Source of the DNA: Pampus argenteus
Lineage: Eukaryota; Chordata; Actinopteri; Scombriformes; Stromateidae
NCBI GenBank assembly: GCA_036937835.1
Contig: CM072868.1
Coordinates: 6,707,001-6,771,000, forward strand
Reading direction: 5' to 3'
DNA: 64,000 nucleotides
In this document: positions 25,561 through 39,602 of the stretch, piece after piece
Layout of the letters: each line of letters starts with the position of its first letter
Numbering within the stretch: the first letter of the stretch is position 1
The notes under the pieces: model-generated
Database searches by the model: none
Seen by the model: only the letters and a program-made list of their open reading frames with translations
Told to the model about the DNA's origin: nothing
Made by a program: the position numbers and the translations under genes

Positions 25561-26747
25561 GCAGGCGTCCAGTGGTGGAGCCTGAAGCAGACAACAAGGA
25601 TTCAGCCAAGTGATTATTTCACCACTGCATCACTGTATCAATCGAATGAGATGAGGAGGGGACTACAAAAAAACAATAACCGAAGGGAGGATGTTGTAAC
25701 TCTTTTGGTTAAAAGTCATCTGACTATCTTAAGTAAGCTTTTTTCCCCTCCCCATATTTAATTATTCAATTACATAAAAAAGATGGGTTTAGTGTGTGCC
25801 ATATGCAGATGATAACTGTCTCTGCATTCTTCTTTTGATGAACGAACGGCTAATAGGATCAATATGTCAGTTAAACACAGGATACATGTGGATCTTTATA
25901 GTTACCAGCGACTGAATGTTATTCCTCCATTTTTCTCCTTAAGCAGTAATCACTTCCATTTCCCACTTTTCTGCTCCATAGTTGAACGTTCAGTTAGTTG
26001 ATGAATAATGAATAAAATACATTGTTAGTTAATATTTTGCAGACATTTTCAGTATTACCTTTTTTGGTAAATATGTAGTGAAAGTTCTCTGAGAAGTATC
26101 CAATGTAGTCAAGAGGTTGTGATATGTAAACACAAACATGTTCCTGCACATGCGTAGTGGCATCGACCTTATCCATATCAATATCCATCACAAAACGAAC
26201 ATGGTGACTTCAACAGCTGTTTTCAGTAGGTTTTGGACAGTAATGGAGGTCTACTGCACAGAGGAATACAATATATCAAGTTTTGGATAAACACAAGTAC
26301 TGATTAGTAGATCAAGTCTCTGTTAGTTTGACTCTGCAGATGAGATTTGTTGACAATAAGAACAATACAGAAAATCATCACCCAAATCCTTTAACAATGC
26401 TATAGGATTGTGACTAAACTAAATGGGAGGAACCAAGAAAATATAGCTTTTTATAACACATGCATTTCAGCCCCTTCCCTCCCCAGTAATTTTCTTACAG
26501 TCCCTTGAAAGCTCAGTCTTTTCAAAGTAATGTGCGGAGGGAGCATCGAGGACGACGGGGTGGAGGAGGAGGTCACGTTTCAGTTCCTGCAGCGGTGCCT
26601 CCTCCCTATCAATCGTGCTGTGGAGTTTTCTTCATCCTGCTCTTTGGGGTGTGTTGAGCAGTCCTTCACAGAAAGAGACAGAGCACATCTGGAGCCGCAG
26701 CCATGGGGCCAAACACGGCGCCAGCCCAGCTCTGAGCCAACACCACA

Positions 26748-26788
26748 AACACACACACACACACACACACAGAAGTACACACACACAA
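26748..26788. repeat. (AC)n microsatellite, two blocks
   Basis: About 12 AC units, a short AGAAGT break, then five more. Confidence 0.85.
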
Positions 26789-26999
26789 GATGCTGCTGAA
26801 TGGTGGCATCAATAGGACATTTCTCACATTTTACACATTATTCATGCATACGGGACTTCTGGAGTACAAGATGTATATTTTCAGTGATACAAGGTATAAT
26901 TTTTACTTGGCTCTGCAAAGCAGGAAAAGAGTCACTCTATTTAAAAAAAAAAAACTCCGACTGAAGTGCCCTTAAAAGCTCCTTAAATTAATCCCGAGA

Positions 27000-27345
27000 A
27001 ATTAACATAAGCAGATACCATTCCTTTCTCATTGAGACCAGGCAGACCTTATGCATGTTAATTGTTCACAGCTTTTATAATCCAGTCTTCCACATGTGGG
27101 ACATGATCCAGTCTGCCTGTTTCTGATTAAGCCACGTGGGATGGGAGATGCTGAGAGTGGGATCTGTGGGACATTTTTGGGGTTTGCCGGATCCAAAACT
27201 ATTGTCTCGATTGGCCAATTGAAAATCCTTTGTTACGCTCAGAGTTGTGATTATTGCTAATTTACCCGTCTGAATAAAAATAATACATGCCAAAGACAGC
27301 TGAGTAATTATATCGGTGGAAAAGGCGGACAACAGAGAGTGTGGA
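27000..27345. promoter_or_regulatory. candidate conserved regulatory element
   Basis: Low-repeat segment with a perfect 10-bp palindrome ATTGGCCAAT at 27210-27219 (two facing CCAAT boxes), a SOX-like CCTTTGTTA just after, an E-box CACGTG at 27133-27138 and TTAATTGTTCAC at about 27058. No coding pattern. Confidence 0.35.
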
Positions 27346-27846
27346 CCTTGATTGGTTTATTAATCCTTTTATTTTTTTTGTAAATATTTTGATTTTACGC
27401 CATCCTAAAACTGCACTTCCATGAGAATCTGCTGTTCAAGAAAAGTATACCCAAATGTGTGTCACTGTGAGAAGAAAATGAGTGTACAGATAGAAAATGG
27501 CTAGGATAATGGTTAACACATGCCTGTCAATGTGATGTTCACATGTTAACATGAAGACATGTAGGTAGAGAAGGGAAAAAAGGAACCATGAAGCAGTAAA
27601 AGCAACTACTCATAAAGTATTTATGCATTTATCTTTTTTTCTTGATTTTGCTTTGTATGAATAAGCAGCTAGACATGTACCATTACAATGAGTTTTTAGT
27701 GTAGCCTAGCATTGTTACAAATCAGCTTTTAAAAGTACAAGAAGATGAAAATTCATTTCCTGAATTTACATTTCTCTGTATTGATTGGACTGATGTCAGG
27801 CAGTTTGTATCACATGATATTTCATCTTCTCTGGGGTTGGTGCAAA

Positions 27847-27866
27847 GCATGTTGGGAAATGTAGGC
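27847..27866 (-). promoter_or_regulatory. ZNF143/THAP11-type motif
   Basis: On the minus strand it reads GCCTACATTTCCCAACATGC, close to the known ACTACAATTCCCAGCATGC-type site. There is no promoter nearby. It could be a distal site or part of an old repeat. Confidence 0.35.
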
Positions 27867-28805
27867 AGGAGAAGAACATTTTGCTCTTAAAAATTTGTTG
27901 GTGAAATGCATTGAACATTATCATTTAACATCATAATATTTCTTATTTAAACAAACATATAATTAAGTACATACGACAAACCCCACTGCGAGCTTATTAA
28001 AATCTTTCTCTGTTGTATTCAGCTAGTACATTCAGGCACACTGGTCCCTGTGCTCCCCTGCTTTAATTGCTTTATGGGAGTCTCCAGCTGGAGCAGACCA
28101 GGGTGCAGGACTGGAAGAAGGGGGTGGTTAAACATGAAGAATAAGGTCATCGGGCAGTGCTGCGCTGTGTTGATGAGTCACTGGGGAGCCTTCCATCACC
28201 AACAGGACCCGTCCGTCCTGTTGTGGCTCCACACTCGGTCAGTGTATCAGGTTTCAAGCACATGGACCAGATTATCTATATGTGGCGCTTTACCAGGGCG
28301 ACGTCTACCACACCCTGACTAAGCAGTGACTATAGTGTGTTAGGGGGTCCCTCTTTGTTTTCTCTGTAAACACAATGTACATTTAAGACTTGTTGTTGCA
28401 GGATGGTGGTCCATTTACTGCAGCCAAAGCTGTTGTAAAGCAGTCTGAGGAATGTTGCTGGAATCTAGCAACCACCTTTCTTTTTGATACGGCTAAATCA
28501 AACAATAGAGGGGATTAGGCTGCTTAGAAAAGATGTGATTTTAGTCTCCACCAGCTTCTGAGGGAAATATCTGACTCTGAAGTATAATACTCTGAAAGTG
28601 TGTCACTACAATGCATCATTTTCATGTCACAAATCCATGAAACGGTGTATCAGCACCAATATGTTTTTCATACAGTAACTCAGAGTCAGTATAAGCAATA
28701 GTAGATATGTGATATCTGATAACAAGTGATCCATATAAATGTATTTTTGCTTGGCCTCCACAGAGAGATCAGTGTGCAGGGTCAGCTACGGAGCAGCAGC
28801 CAAGG

Positions 28806-28807
<2 letters not shown>

Positions 28808-28842
<35 letters not shown>
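28808..28842. repeat. (GT)n microsatellite
   Basis: About 17 uninterrupted GT units. Confidence 0.9.
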
Positions 28843-28845
<3 letters not shown>

Positions 28846-29639
28846 GCTCAAGGACACTTCAGAAACTTCATTGAGCTTGTGTGTACATTGTGACTTCATG
28901 GTTGGCTTTCTTCCTCCAGTTTGGACTGAGTTCAACATTCTTGTGTTGTTTTTTTTTTAATATACTGCAGTGATTTCGACGTCCTTTGTGTCATTGGTAA
29001 AGCTGCTCGACATGATTCACACATTCCATTTATATAGACGCAGACCTTTACAGCCGGGGGAAAGAGTTAAACATTAAACCATGTTCAACAACAGTCGCAC
29101 ATCTCGGGGGGACTTTCATCCTGCATCACGGGCCACCAGTGATAAACCACCGTTTATTGGGACCAAAATCAGTGAACTTCTCCCTTTCCAAGAATGTCTG
29201 GCAGCAATCCCAGAGTCAGCTGCACAATGGAGCAGAAACTGCAAGGTGCTCTCCCACTCTTTATCGCACTGATTTGAAGTCAAGTAGATTTAAAAAAAAA
29301 AAAGATCTCTGAAGAACTCCCATGAAAGAAGGGGGTGGAGATGAAGCTGTGAGAGCTGGTGAGTGTGTCAGGAGACAACAGTGTAACGCTTGGTTTCCAG
29401 TTTCAGGCTGGACTCACATTGCAGTTGAATATACTGAGCTCTTTGCCTGCTTGACTTAAAATCACTGAGCTGTCCTACAAATGTAAAATGTAAAGGAGTT
29501 CCTTTTGTTTACACGTTTTAAGCCGCCAGAGAAACAAGGACGTTGTTTCTAGAAAAAAACATGTTTGAATTATTATAATGTTATTTTCAAATCTGTGACT
29601 GCAGAAATCTCAAATGCAGATATCTTAAAGATTTTTTAT

Positions 29640-30000
29640 TATTTTTTTGTAAAAATGAGAATCAGATGAGAGAACTGAAACCACTCTCATATTTGTACAG
29701 TATGAAGTATAAAGCTTCAGCCAGCAGTTTAGCTTAGCTTAGCACAAAAAAAACCCAGTTAAAACTGCTACGCTGGCTCTGTCCAAAAAATAACAAAATC
29801 CTACCAGCAGCTGTAAAGCTCGCTAATTAACAAGTTGTGTCTTGTTTCTTTAATCCACACAAAATCAGTGTAAAAAAAAAACAAAAAAACTACTCCTTGT
29901 GGTTATGTGCTGTACTTTTTCTTGGTTGACCGACTTTCTGGAGTCACAGTGACAAATATCAAAACTCCAGGAAGTTACTGCACCCAAAACACAAGATAAT
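29640..30000 (+). mobile_element. short inverted-repeat DNA element, copy 2
   Basis: Shares with the other copies the order: CAGATGAGAGAACTGA, TTTAGCTTAGCTTAGCACAA, CTAATTAACA, TTTAATCCACACAAAATC and GGTTATGTGC. Both terminal repeats are degraded. No open reading frame of note. Confidence 0.55.
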
Positions 30001-33000
30001 TATGTGTTAATTAGTGAGATATATAGCAGTGCAGGTATGCTGATTTTGACCAAAACCAGGCTAAAGACTAAACATTTACCAACGTGTCTTTCTCCTAAAA
30101 CCTTTAAAACCTGTATTGTTAATCATTAATAGGCGTAAATGAATTATAACTCACTAAACTCTTTATAAGTTAAAGTTAAACATCAGAAATATTACATTTG
30201 ATTCAGCTCTATGGCTCTGGGTAGGGTGATGAAAGCATCTAAAGTTTCACCTGATAACTTATTAAAAGATACAATGAAATCTTTACTGCTCTGATTTGCT
30301 ATAAAAAGTAACAAAACAAACTGTGACAAAAGTTTATATGTAAAAGAGCCATTTGCAGCCTGGTTACAGTCAAGGATATATCTATAATAATTAGCAATGA
30401 AGATGAATATTTGTCTGTGTCAAAGATTCCTGTCTATAACCCCTCTCCTCCACGTCTCCCGCTGCATACATAATGACAGGCTAGACTCCGTAAAGCCAAC
30501 TGAAAATAGATAATGATGTGTTATCTCAGTCACAGAGGCTGTACAGTATGTAACAGTATGTCAGTCTGCTGAAGAAAACGTTGGCGAAAATGTCTCATAT
30601 TTCCATCTTGTTCCTTCAGATGCGGCTACACTCTGCTCTGGTGATATTAGCACAGTCATATACGCCTGTGACAGTGTCACACTGACAGGATGTACATGTG
30701 AGGGAGGGCACAGCTAATACTGACTGGCGTGGGCTCTTTGAACCATGCTCATGAGTGACTCAGAGATACTAATCTTTATTCTCGGAAGTAAACATGAAGA
30801 TGAAGTCATTCAAATCTCTGAATCTTCATCAGAATTATGATCATCTCAAGTTTTGGAGTTTTGACTGTGTTTAATATAAAGATCCTGCATCATAACAGTA
30901 TATAAATAAATCACAGTATGTCCCCTTTAAGTCTCAAATTAACTTTGTCCTTCTGTAGCTGGCTTTCACAAAACCCTTGTGACAAATACAGATCGAAACA
31001 ATACGTTCACGTTCCTGAGAAGAGGGGGGAAAAAGAGATATATTGCATGTCTTCAAGCCACAAAGGAGAACAACATCATCCACAACTCAAACAAGGAATC
31101 TACTGTAAGTCTCTCTAAACAAGGTTATAGTGGAAAACGGTCGCCCTCACGCTCAGCGCCTCACTGCGCGCTGATCACACCACGAGGTAATACGTCAAAA
31201 GGTGGTGAGAACATTGTAATGGCCTCGAGTGTGTATAAATCTCAGTCTGCTGAGCCTTTTGAGACAGCTGAGGATGAAGAAGCTCAGGTTGGAAGGTCAT
31301 GAACTGTCTTTATGAGCATCGTGGTGACAGATGAAATAAAGATAGATGATAGGAAGAGGAGGTGACTTAATCAGACACACACACAAACACACTGAGCCAC
31401 CTTTGCAGGGCACGTATACCAGTTGATATCAACACCAAGTCACTCTGCAGGAAGACCATGTCAGCTGGACAAGAAGCAGCAATCAGAGAGAGAGCGGAAA
31501 CATTTTAAAAACAGGGACTCGCACTGTAACGAAGCTGCCATGTTTGAACAATAGAAACCGGGGGGCTCAGGATGAAGAGTGGTAACCTAAGCTGTTGGTT
31601 TGATTTCTGCTTGCAGATGGACAGAGTGCTCTGTTAACACTCCTGTCCCTCTGACTGGCAGGGAGGGCCCTCACCTTTGACCCCAGCTGGATGCCTATTC
31701 ATGTAGGGGGGGTTTCTCCCTGCTGCTGCTTTGCTGCTGTTTTGCCAACATAAGGAAAAAGTCTTTCGTCAGGGGGAAACAGCCATATGTCTTCCCCCCT
31801 AAAAAAAAAAAGAGAAATACCTCACGTCTTCATCTGCTTTAGTCAGGACAGTATTGATTCTCTCAGAAGAGATTTATGTGTCAAATGTGAATAACATTTT
31901 ACGTAATGGCAGTCCGGCTGCAGATGAATATATGATGCACATGGGTGCTGCGTTCTTGTATTCTGTAGGTGAAATATTGAACAACAGGGTTGGGACTGAG
32001 GAGATAATGCTTCAGCCTGAATCATAATCCCCACCTGCAATTTTGAAATCCACTCGATTCCTGGTAATCCTGGTTGAAATGTGGAGCTGCGGGTTCATGT
32101 GAGCACATAAAAAAAACATTTCACCAGCGTAAGACAATTTCTCTCCACATCGTCTTGACAGACCTTTTTATTTATATACATTTCGGTTTAAAGTTCATTC
32201 TCGACTTTGGAAATAGCAGTTCGCAAAACACTTTAAGTAAGCAGCTTTTTTTTTTTCTGGAGCTCTTTGAACATATCACATGATAACCATTAGTTGACAT
32301 GAATATAGATAATAGATCATGTGATTTTATTGACAGCCGAACAACAGTTACTAAATGGACCTTGAGCTGAGGTTGTTTTGGTAACATTTGTTTTCTATAT
32401 TGACAGCCGATCGAATGTGAATGTGAAAGACGTTGCCAGGTGTGGCAAACCCACATTTTCAGCCTATTTTAGATCATTATTTGGTTTTGGTTTTTGTTTG
32501 TATGACTTTTAATATGAACACAAAGGCAGCAAAATAAAAAGAATAAAGAAACATAAAAGACCAAGTCACCAATAATACGTACGTTCATATGTAAGGGTGA
32601 GTTTATAAGTTAAAGGTCAAGTAGCCAGATACACCACAATGAATTAGTACAGATTTTGCTCTGTGTGTTGGATGTGAAACTTTAGCGTGAGTGTTAAACC
32701 ATCATCGTAACAACTGTCTTTTGGGACGTCTGTCTTTGAGCTTCAGACAAAAACAGCTTTCAGAGTTTAGATTTCCCAAACTTCATGACAGCTAAGTGAT
32801 AAATAATCCAGTGATTCCCAGGCGGACCATGTTCTGTGTGCTCTGTGTAAAACATCACTTCACGGCAGCAGTGAAGACACAAAAACCTGCTCCCCTCATG
32901 CTTGCAGCTGTCTGTCGGCCTCGTTTTATCCCGCGATGCTTGTTTGCGCTTCGCTTATGTCATCAACCTCCAGCCTTGAATAATTGAGGCGGACACATTT

Positions 33001-35329
33001 CGGCATGTAAGGAGGGAGTTGGGTTTTTTTTTTAAACTTTTCTAATACATTTAAGTTGAGTGTTAAAGCATCAGTGGGAGTTGTGGTTTCTTTATGAATT
33101 AAACATTGTGCCATCAAAGCCCAGAGGGAGTGTTACCTTGCTGGGTGTGTCTGTTTAAGAGTCTGAGAACTTTAAAGTTGGGGGCGACACTTTAATTGTA
33201 TCATCTCACCAACTTTGGTATTTATAATCCGCAGTGGTGCATCCTAAGGCTGGTTTGAAACATTCGGCTTTATGAGCAGCCTCAGCACTTATTTCCCCGA
33301 TTAACACACAGGATCAGCACTTTTACGCCACACGCTAACTTTTGGCACACTTTCTTTCTCTGTCTTTGTTCTCGGAGGAACTTAGTGCCAGACGTAGTGG
33401 TGCAGCTAGTCGTCCTGATAGACCTGCGGCCTTTCCTGATTGGCCCAAAACCACATGCTCCCAAATCATCATGAGCTCAAATGATCACCGAGGAAGAGAA
33501 GCATCTCAGAACAACAGAGCAAAATGAAAGAAAACTCATGACTCATATCTGGTCCAGTATTAATGAATACTTTAAGTTATTAATTGATTTATTGTTCTGA
33601 TGTTTGTTTTTTGTGTGCACTGATGAATCTCGAGTCTTATATTTGTGTCACCGTGCACCGAGCAGATAAGCAGGATGTTGAAAGGTTCAGTGTGTCCAGA
33701 GGCTCGTGAGGGAAGTCCTTTGGCCTATACAGGAAGCATGCAAACTGACTCTGCAGTACAAACAGGAAGCGAGTGATGGATAGCAGGCTTTGTTGTAGAG
33801 GAGAGACAGGAAAAGCTGGAGAGTTCCTCAATCATTGCAGCGCACGGCCCAGTTGATAGAAAGCTGTTAAGATGTTGCAATGCAGGAAAAGAAGTTCCTG
33901 TCAGAGAGTCAGCGGTTTGTTTTTAGACACAGCTTGATGCAGTTACTGTTTAGAAATGATGTAAATTAAATGTAAACCCTCTCTGTTTGCTATATTCTGT
34001 GTTTCAGACCCACAAAAGGCTTCTTCTTTGGCCTGTTGGCCTTGGTATGAGGAAACTAGGATACTAAAAGTTAAACAATATAAAATGAAATAAGTAGTTG
34101 AAGACAAATACTCCTGTAGTCTACTTCTACAGTAGTATTTTTTGCAGTTCTTGGTGGTCTAGGGGTCACGGCCCCCTGTACTGCAGCAGAGACAGGTGCT
34201 GCCACATTTTTCCGTCCTGCTGCATCTGCTGCAGGAGACGTCTTCATCGTGTGACTTCAAGTTTTGACACATTCTCACCTCAGAGTTTTCTGTATGCGTG
34301 TTTCGTTTGCAAAGGCAAAAAGGCTGATTGTTTTAGTTGTTGTACATAAATATATTTTTTCTCAGAGGAAATGTAGTTTTACGCTGCAAGTTGAGAGGAT
34401 ATTGAACACTAACTACCTTGCTTCTGTAATCCTCTGGTATGAATCTAATCTCAGTTGTCACAAATTAAATAAAACCTTAGTGAATTTAATCGGTGTCAGT
34501 TTAATCAAGTCAGCAAACAAGCAGCTTCCTTACAAATTCAAGGGAGTTGATTGTGATTAATTCAGGATATGAAATAAGAGCAGGAGTCTGAATCAAAGGC
34601 TGACGCTGTTTTTTTAGTTTTTTTACTGTGAGCTATAAAAACACAGCGAGAGCTTCTTAAACTGTGTTATAGTGGGTCAACAATTGAGCCAAACCCGCTG
34701 ATGAAACCAACAAAAAAGCCTGGAGGTGACTGGAGGCTCTTGATAACAGTGGTGCTTTCATCCTGTTTAATGTTAAACGCATGCATTGTCTTCCTTTATC
34801 CCCTGACATTTATTCTATTTATGTATTTACCCATTTGCACTGTTTGGAAGTGAGAGACACATGCTGCTCAGCAGGTCTGACGCTGTTTCTCAAGCCTACA
34901 GGCAAACACCTGTGTGTGTGAGCTTTTTGCGGCGTAGCTGTGTGTAAGTGTGAGCAGTGCTTCTCCACGGCTGTGCTTCGTAACCCTCATCAAAAGAGTT
35001 CATAGGTCAGATATATACCTCTTTTTTTTTTTTTTTGCTTGTCTGTCTCTGGTGTCACGTTCCACTGAAATAGATACAGCGGACACAAAAGGTGGTCACT
35101 TTTCTGCCACAGCTGCAGAGGTTCAGAAATAGCAGTCACTGACTCACAGACTCTTTGGACCTTTTATATCCAATTGCTTCAACATAACAAACTTCTTTTG
35201 AAAATCCCTCATTGCCCAAGATGTTAAAAGACATCACCTACTCTATGGACCATCTAAAATATTTTAAGGAATGGGAGAAAAACCTTTAGGACATTTTTGT
35301 GGGATGAGAAGAAACCAAGATAAGCCAAG

Positions 35330-35550
35330 TCAGGCTGATTTTATTTATATAGTACTAAATTATGTTATCTCTGGCGTTTTCATATAGAGCACGTCTAGAC
35401 CATACTCTTGACAATATCATTAACAGAGACCCAACGTTACCCCGTGAGCAAGCACAAGGAAAAACTCCCTTTTAACAGGAAGAAATCTCAAGTGAAACTG
35501 GGCTGTGGATGGGCGGCCATCTGCCTGAGACAGAGGGAAGAGTGAAACTT
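35330..35550 (+). repeat. dispersed fish repeat (recognised by word content)
   Basis: Contains TTTTATTTATATAGTACT, AGGAAAAACTCCCTTTTAAC and AGGAAGAAATCTC, then GGGCGGCCATCTGCC. These words recur in a widespread teleost repeat as I remember it; no second copy occurs in this window, so the call rests on recall. Confidence 0.4.
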
Positions 35551-36274
35551 TAATCTAAAGTCCCCAAACAGTCAAGGGAGACTATGCCACACACATTAAG
35601 CATTTGATAACACATGGATGAATGACACAACCAATCCAAAAAGGAAAGTTTTTAGCTAAATGAAAATAAAGCTGGGTGATTTTTTTATCTGTAGGAAATT
35701 CATGCTTTAAAACAAATACAACAAAACTAAAATCTAAACATGGATTCATTGGAAATGAATTTCTACTTGAGATGTTTCCAGATAGACTTGTTCTTTTTGC
35801 AGTGTGACCTATGACCCATTTTTCAGCGGTCAAACATTGACCCTGTTCACATGACCTGTTGCCATCAGTGTATAAGAAAGCAATATAGAAAGAAGAACAG
35901 CAGCAAGACCATCCTATTACAGTGAGTGGCATAATAATGACTTTGAGCATATCTGCTGTGCTGTGCTGTGGAGGCAGATGCACAAGCGCGCTGTCTCTGA
36001 CACAGAGCAGGATGTATGTGCATGCCTGTACAGTCTGCCTGTAATCAGCATCCTGGCTGCTCAAGATAAGGCACAGAGGCACAGTATGAGGCTGCGGCTG
36101 ACTTTCTGCCAGGAGCATCCACAGCCGGCCTCTATTTTACTTACTGACCATCATTATCTTACACATTATATCACCCCACACCTTTTGCTATGTAGGTACA
36201 GTAAAAAAAAAAAAAAAAAAAACGTGCAAAAGACAGAAATAACTTGTCATATGCAAATAACTGCAGAATAACTA

Positions 36275-36802
36275 CACTTATTTTGCTTTCTTGGCTAGGG
36301 TTAGATGAGAATATTGGTACTGATTTTACAGGGCGGCAGTAACATTAAATTCACGAAAATATTACGACAATAGTCCGATTCAGTGTGAGCCCAGGAGAGC
36401 ATCAGGTGACACCTGTCAATCACAGCTGTCAATCAACACCCACACTGCAGACATCAAAGCTACTATAAGTCTTCAAATGTTATTAACAGAGCAATCATTT
36501 CCAAAATGACCACCAGCACACTTATTAGAGACTTTTTGGAGCCGGCATCTAGCGGCTGTTGGCGGCTGTTGCTTCCAACAGCTCCTCTAAAGTTGAGTAA
36601 TTAACACATTTTGCTCTTTTGTTGAATCCATACAAAAACCAAAGAGTGAAAAGCAATCATTTGCAGTTTTACGAGGGGTTATGTGGTGTATAAAGTATTT
36701 TTTTGGCCAGACACAGTAACCAGACTGTGTCTGTGTTTTCAGTCTTAATATGCTAAGCAAATCTAACTGTCTCTTAAAAAAAGGTCAAACTACTCCTTTA
36801 AA
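36275..36802 (+). mobile_element. short inverted-repeat DNA element, copy 3, interrupted
   Basis: Left part (TGCTTTCTTGGCTAGGGTT, TTAGATGAGA) at 36275-36325 and right part (GTAATTAACAC, TGAATCCATACAAAAACC, GGTTATGTG) at about 36580-36802, ending TCAAACTACTCCTTTAA. About 250 bp of unrelated sequence separates the halves, suggesting a later insertion or replacement. Confidence 0.55.
36330..36578. repeat. sequence inserted within element copy 3
   Basis: Non-element DNA between the two recognisable halves. It contains a repeated TGTCAATCA word (about 36414 and 36427) and the tandem GGCGGCTGTT near 36550-36570. It reminds me of another dispersed fish repeat, but no ends or target duplication could be defined. 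Confidence 0.35.
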
Positions 36803-39577
36803 GTGTGTTTATGTTGTTTTTGTTTGAAAACAATCATCTAGGTTGTTTCTTGTCTTTAATTTGTTCTTGTCTGTACACATCATGGTCATCACACTTGGAA
36901 ATATCAGGATATGTTTGCATTGTTTCCCTCACAAGAATCAATTTTATACATAATCAATCACATGACACATGAAGGCTTAATTTGATTTAGTCACTTTCTG
37001 TGTCATAGTTGTTTTAATTGCTGCTGAGTCATGTGTTTTCATGTCACATAACGCATTATGTTACACTGAGTTTCCTGTCAATCAACTGACAGCCTGAGGA
37101 AGAAAATGAAACTCTACCAGAAAATAATCCCTCAAAATTCATGTTACTTTACAAATGTTATGTCTTCTTATTTAGGGCATAAAACATTAGTTAAATCAAA
37201 AAAAAACCTTTAAAGCAGTCATCTTTTCATAGAGCTTTGACCGTAATTTACTTTTAATAACTTACATTCTTCTCTGATTGCTGTTGGATTATAAACTCAA
37301 GAAGGGCTTTTAGGAAAAAAACAAAAAAAAACAAAAAACAAAACAAAGCCCTGCTCTTCTCGATTCATTCGACGACTGTACTGTACTATAAATCAGATCC
37401 CAAACCCCTTAGTCAGGGAAAATACGCTCCATGTGGAAGCTGTGCTACGTTGCATCAGCCAAGAGAGTGAGGAGGGGGGGAAAAAAAACGTTTTTAACAT
37501 GCAAAGAGGGCTCCGTGTGGCTGAGTGAGCCGGGGGCAGCTCTTCAGCCAGAGCTCCATCTTTACGAGCCCACAGAAACAATCACACTGGAACATGTGGT
37601 TTTGATCGGCTCACGTGCAAGGCCGAGGCCAGTTAAAGCACCAGTACACAGTACACAGTGATCGCTCACTATACTGCAGCAATGAGAACCACATGCCAGT
37701 TCAAACCCAAACGCCCTGATCCTATACCCTGTTTTCAGTCATGTCTTGCAAGCTGTCTCGAGGGAGCTCTGTTCCCAAGCTTGAAAACAATGGCTCTGTA
37801 TTCTCATAAATGTATTTGATTATGACTCTGGATCATATTGGCTGATATACTAAATAGTTGAGCTGGAAAGGAATTTGTCTGCCATAGTTTCAGGATGTTT
37901 TTCAAACATCACAACATATTTATTAGGATATAATGATACTGAATGACTTTAAGGATACTGAAAGTTTCATCATCAGCACAAGTTTGTCTGTTTGCATGCA
38001 AGCGACATGATGAAATCACCGCTCACCTGTTTATTATAGACCTACAACTTTATTCTTTGTTATTTCTCCAAAAACACATGCAGAGGACAAACAAGCACAG
38101 TGCTGAGTACATGAGGGAGAAAGTGATGCCAAAATAATTAGTCAATTAATCAATTTGTCCAGTGGTTTCCAAACAAGGGGTCACAGTATAAACCTGACAT
38201 GATGGGAGATTAGTAAAAAGTAAATTATGAAAAAGGTGATTAAATATTTGCGTTTGGGATTGTAGATAGGACAAAAACATGGCATGGGAACTTGTGATTT
38301 TACTTTATAAGATTATGAGAACAAAAGACAAAAAAAACCCCAAAAAAAAACCCCATAACAATCATTATATTACATTAGTTACAACCCCATAAAAGCATAC
38401 ACACACATAAATGATGCATAAAACAGTGCTTTCTCTGTTAATCCCTCTCACTCACTGTCTCAATGGGATGTACTCATAAATTTAGTCCATTTGTCCCCTG
38501 TCTGGTCTGTGATGTCTGCGACTTGGCAACAGCACGTCATAGCTGTTTGGTGTCATTACGCTGCGTTCACTGATCATGAGCAGATTGTTAACGGCACACT
38601 TTGTACTCTAGTCGACTCTCAACTGAGGGGGAAATAAAACCTTTAAATTCCCCACCCAGCCAACAGCTGGCTAATCCCCTCCAACGATCTGGTCCCACAG
38701 AAAAACCCCTCAGTGGACACCCAGACTGAGGCGAGCGATATGCATTTCTGCTGTGTGGTAGTAGAAAGTGGCACAGCGGACAGGTCGTAACCCTGAACTC
38801 GTGGCTGTGTGGGAAGACTGGTGCTGTCTAAGCAACATGCTTGTGTCTTTATCTGCCTTTCTCTTTTCTCTCATGCTGGTGCCTCTGCATACCAGCTCTG
38901 ACCCTGACAGCCAGTCACTGCTTCAACACTCCTCTACGTTCACTTCTGAAGAGCAGGTGACAACCAAGAATACTTTCACTATGTTAACAGGCTGCATGCC
39001 GCTGTGAGAAAAGAATATAGTGATGACACGACGCATTTTAGCCACCTACTAGACAGAAGACGTACAGATTAGTGTGAAGCTCTTTATAGTATACAATTAG
39101 ATCATCTCTTTAAAGATATTTTTCTTCTCACACACCAGCAGGAGCTGCAGCTTGAGGGTTTAAGGTCATTTATGCTCCAGCTACAACATTCCGCCTTTTA
39201 TAAAAACTTTTTTTTTTTTTTTGTCCCGCGTGACACCTCGCTGGTATTTCTGTCCATTCTCCTAAACGCCACCACAGATAATGCATAATGCACGTCATCA
39301 TTCTTCTCCCAGATTAAGAGGTATTGTGTTAGGGAGTCCTCCTCACTGTGCTGAAACCCAGGAAGGCTGAATGGGGACTAAAGCAACAGGCCTGTAGTGT
39401 CTCTCCAGAGCAGCACTGGGAGAGCCTGAGGATGGAAGCCATCAAGGCTCCAACAGTTGATGTGCTCTGACAGTGTTGTGGTGGATTCGTTCTGCCGTAA
39501 CAGGTACATAGGAAACACAATGTGGTTCACATGGGGAGATCTTTTTCCATCCACAGCTCGGCCTCAGTGGGGGACTA

Positions 39578-39602
39578 TGTGTGTATGTGTGTGTGTGTGT
39601 GT
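39578..39602. repeat. (GT)n microsatellite
   Basis: About 12 GT units with two A interruptions. Confidence 0.8.

Larger units (their letters stand above)
18060..35300. other. intergenic DNA, first part, no gene seen
   Basis: Between the traf4 poly(A) signal and the first clear dispersed repeat of the desert. Both strands were read for exons; none of the open frames resembles a protein or has exon-like third-position bias. It contains the microsatellites, one MITE-like copy at 29640 and the candidate elements at 25255 and 27000 listed separately. A segment at 20330-20470 with TGATTGATCAAAACAAATATG is a weaker regulatory candidate. Confidence 0.6.

Noticed and set aside
35582..36118. 178-codon open frame on the minus strand
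   Set aside because: No recognisable domain, no exon-like codon bias, no neighbouring exon or promoter signal; part lies next to dispersed repeat DNA. Most likely chance.
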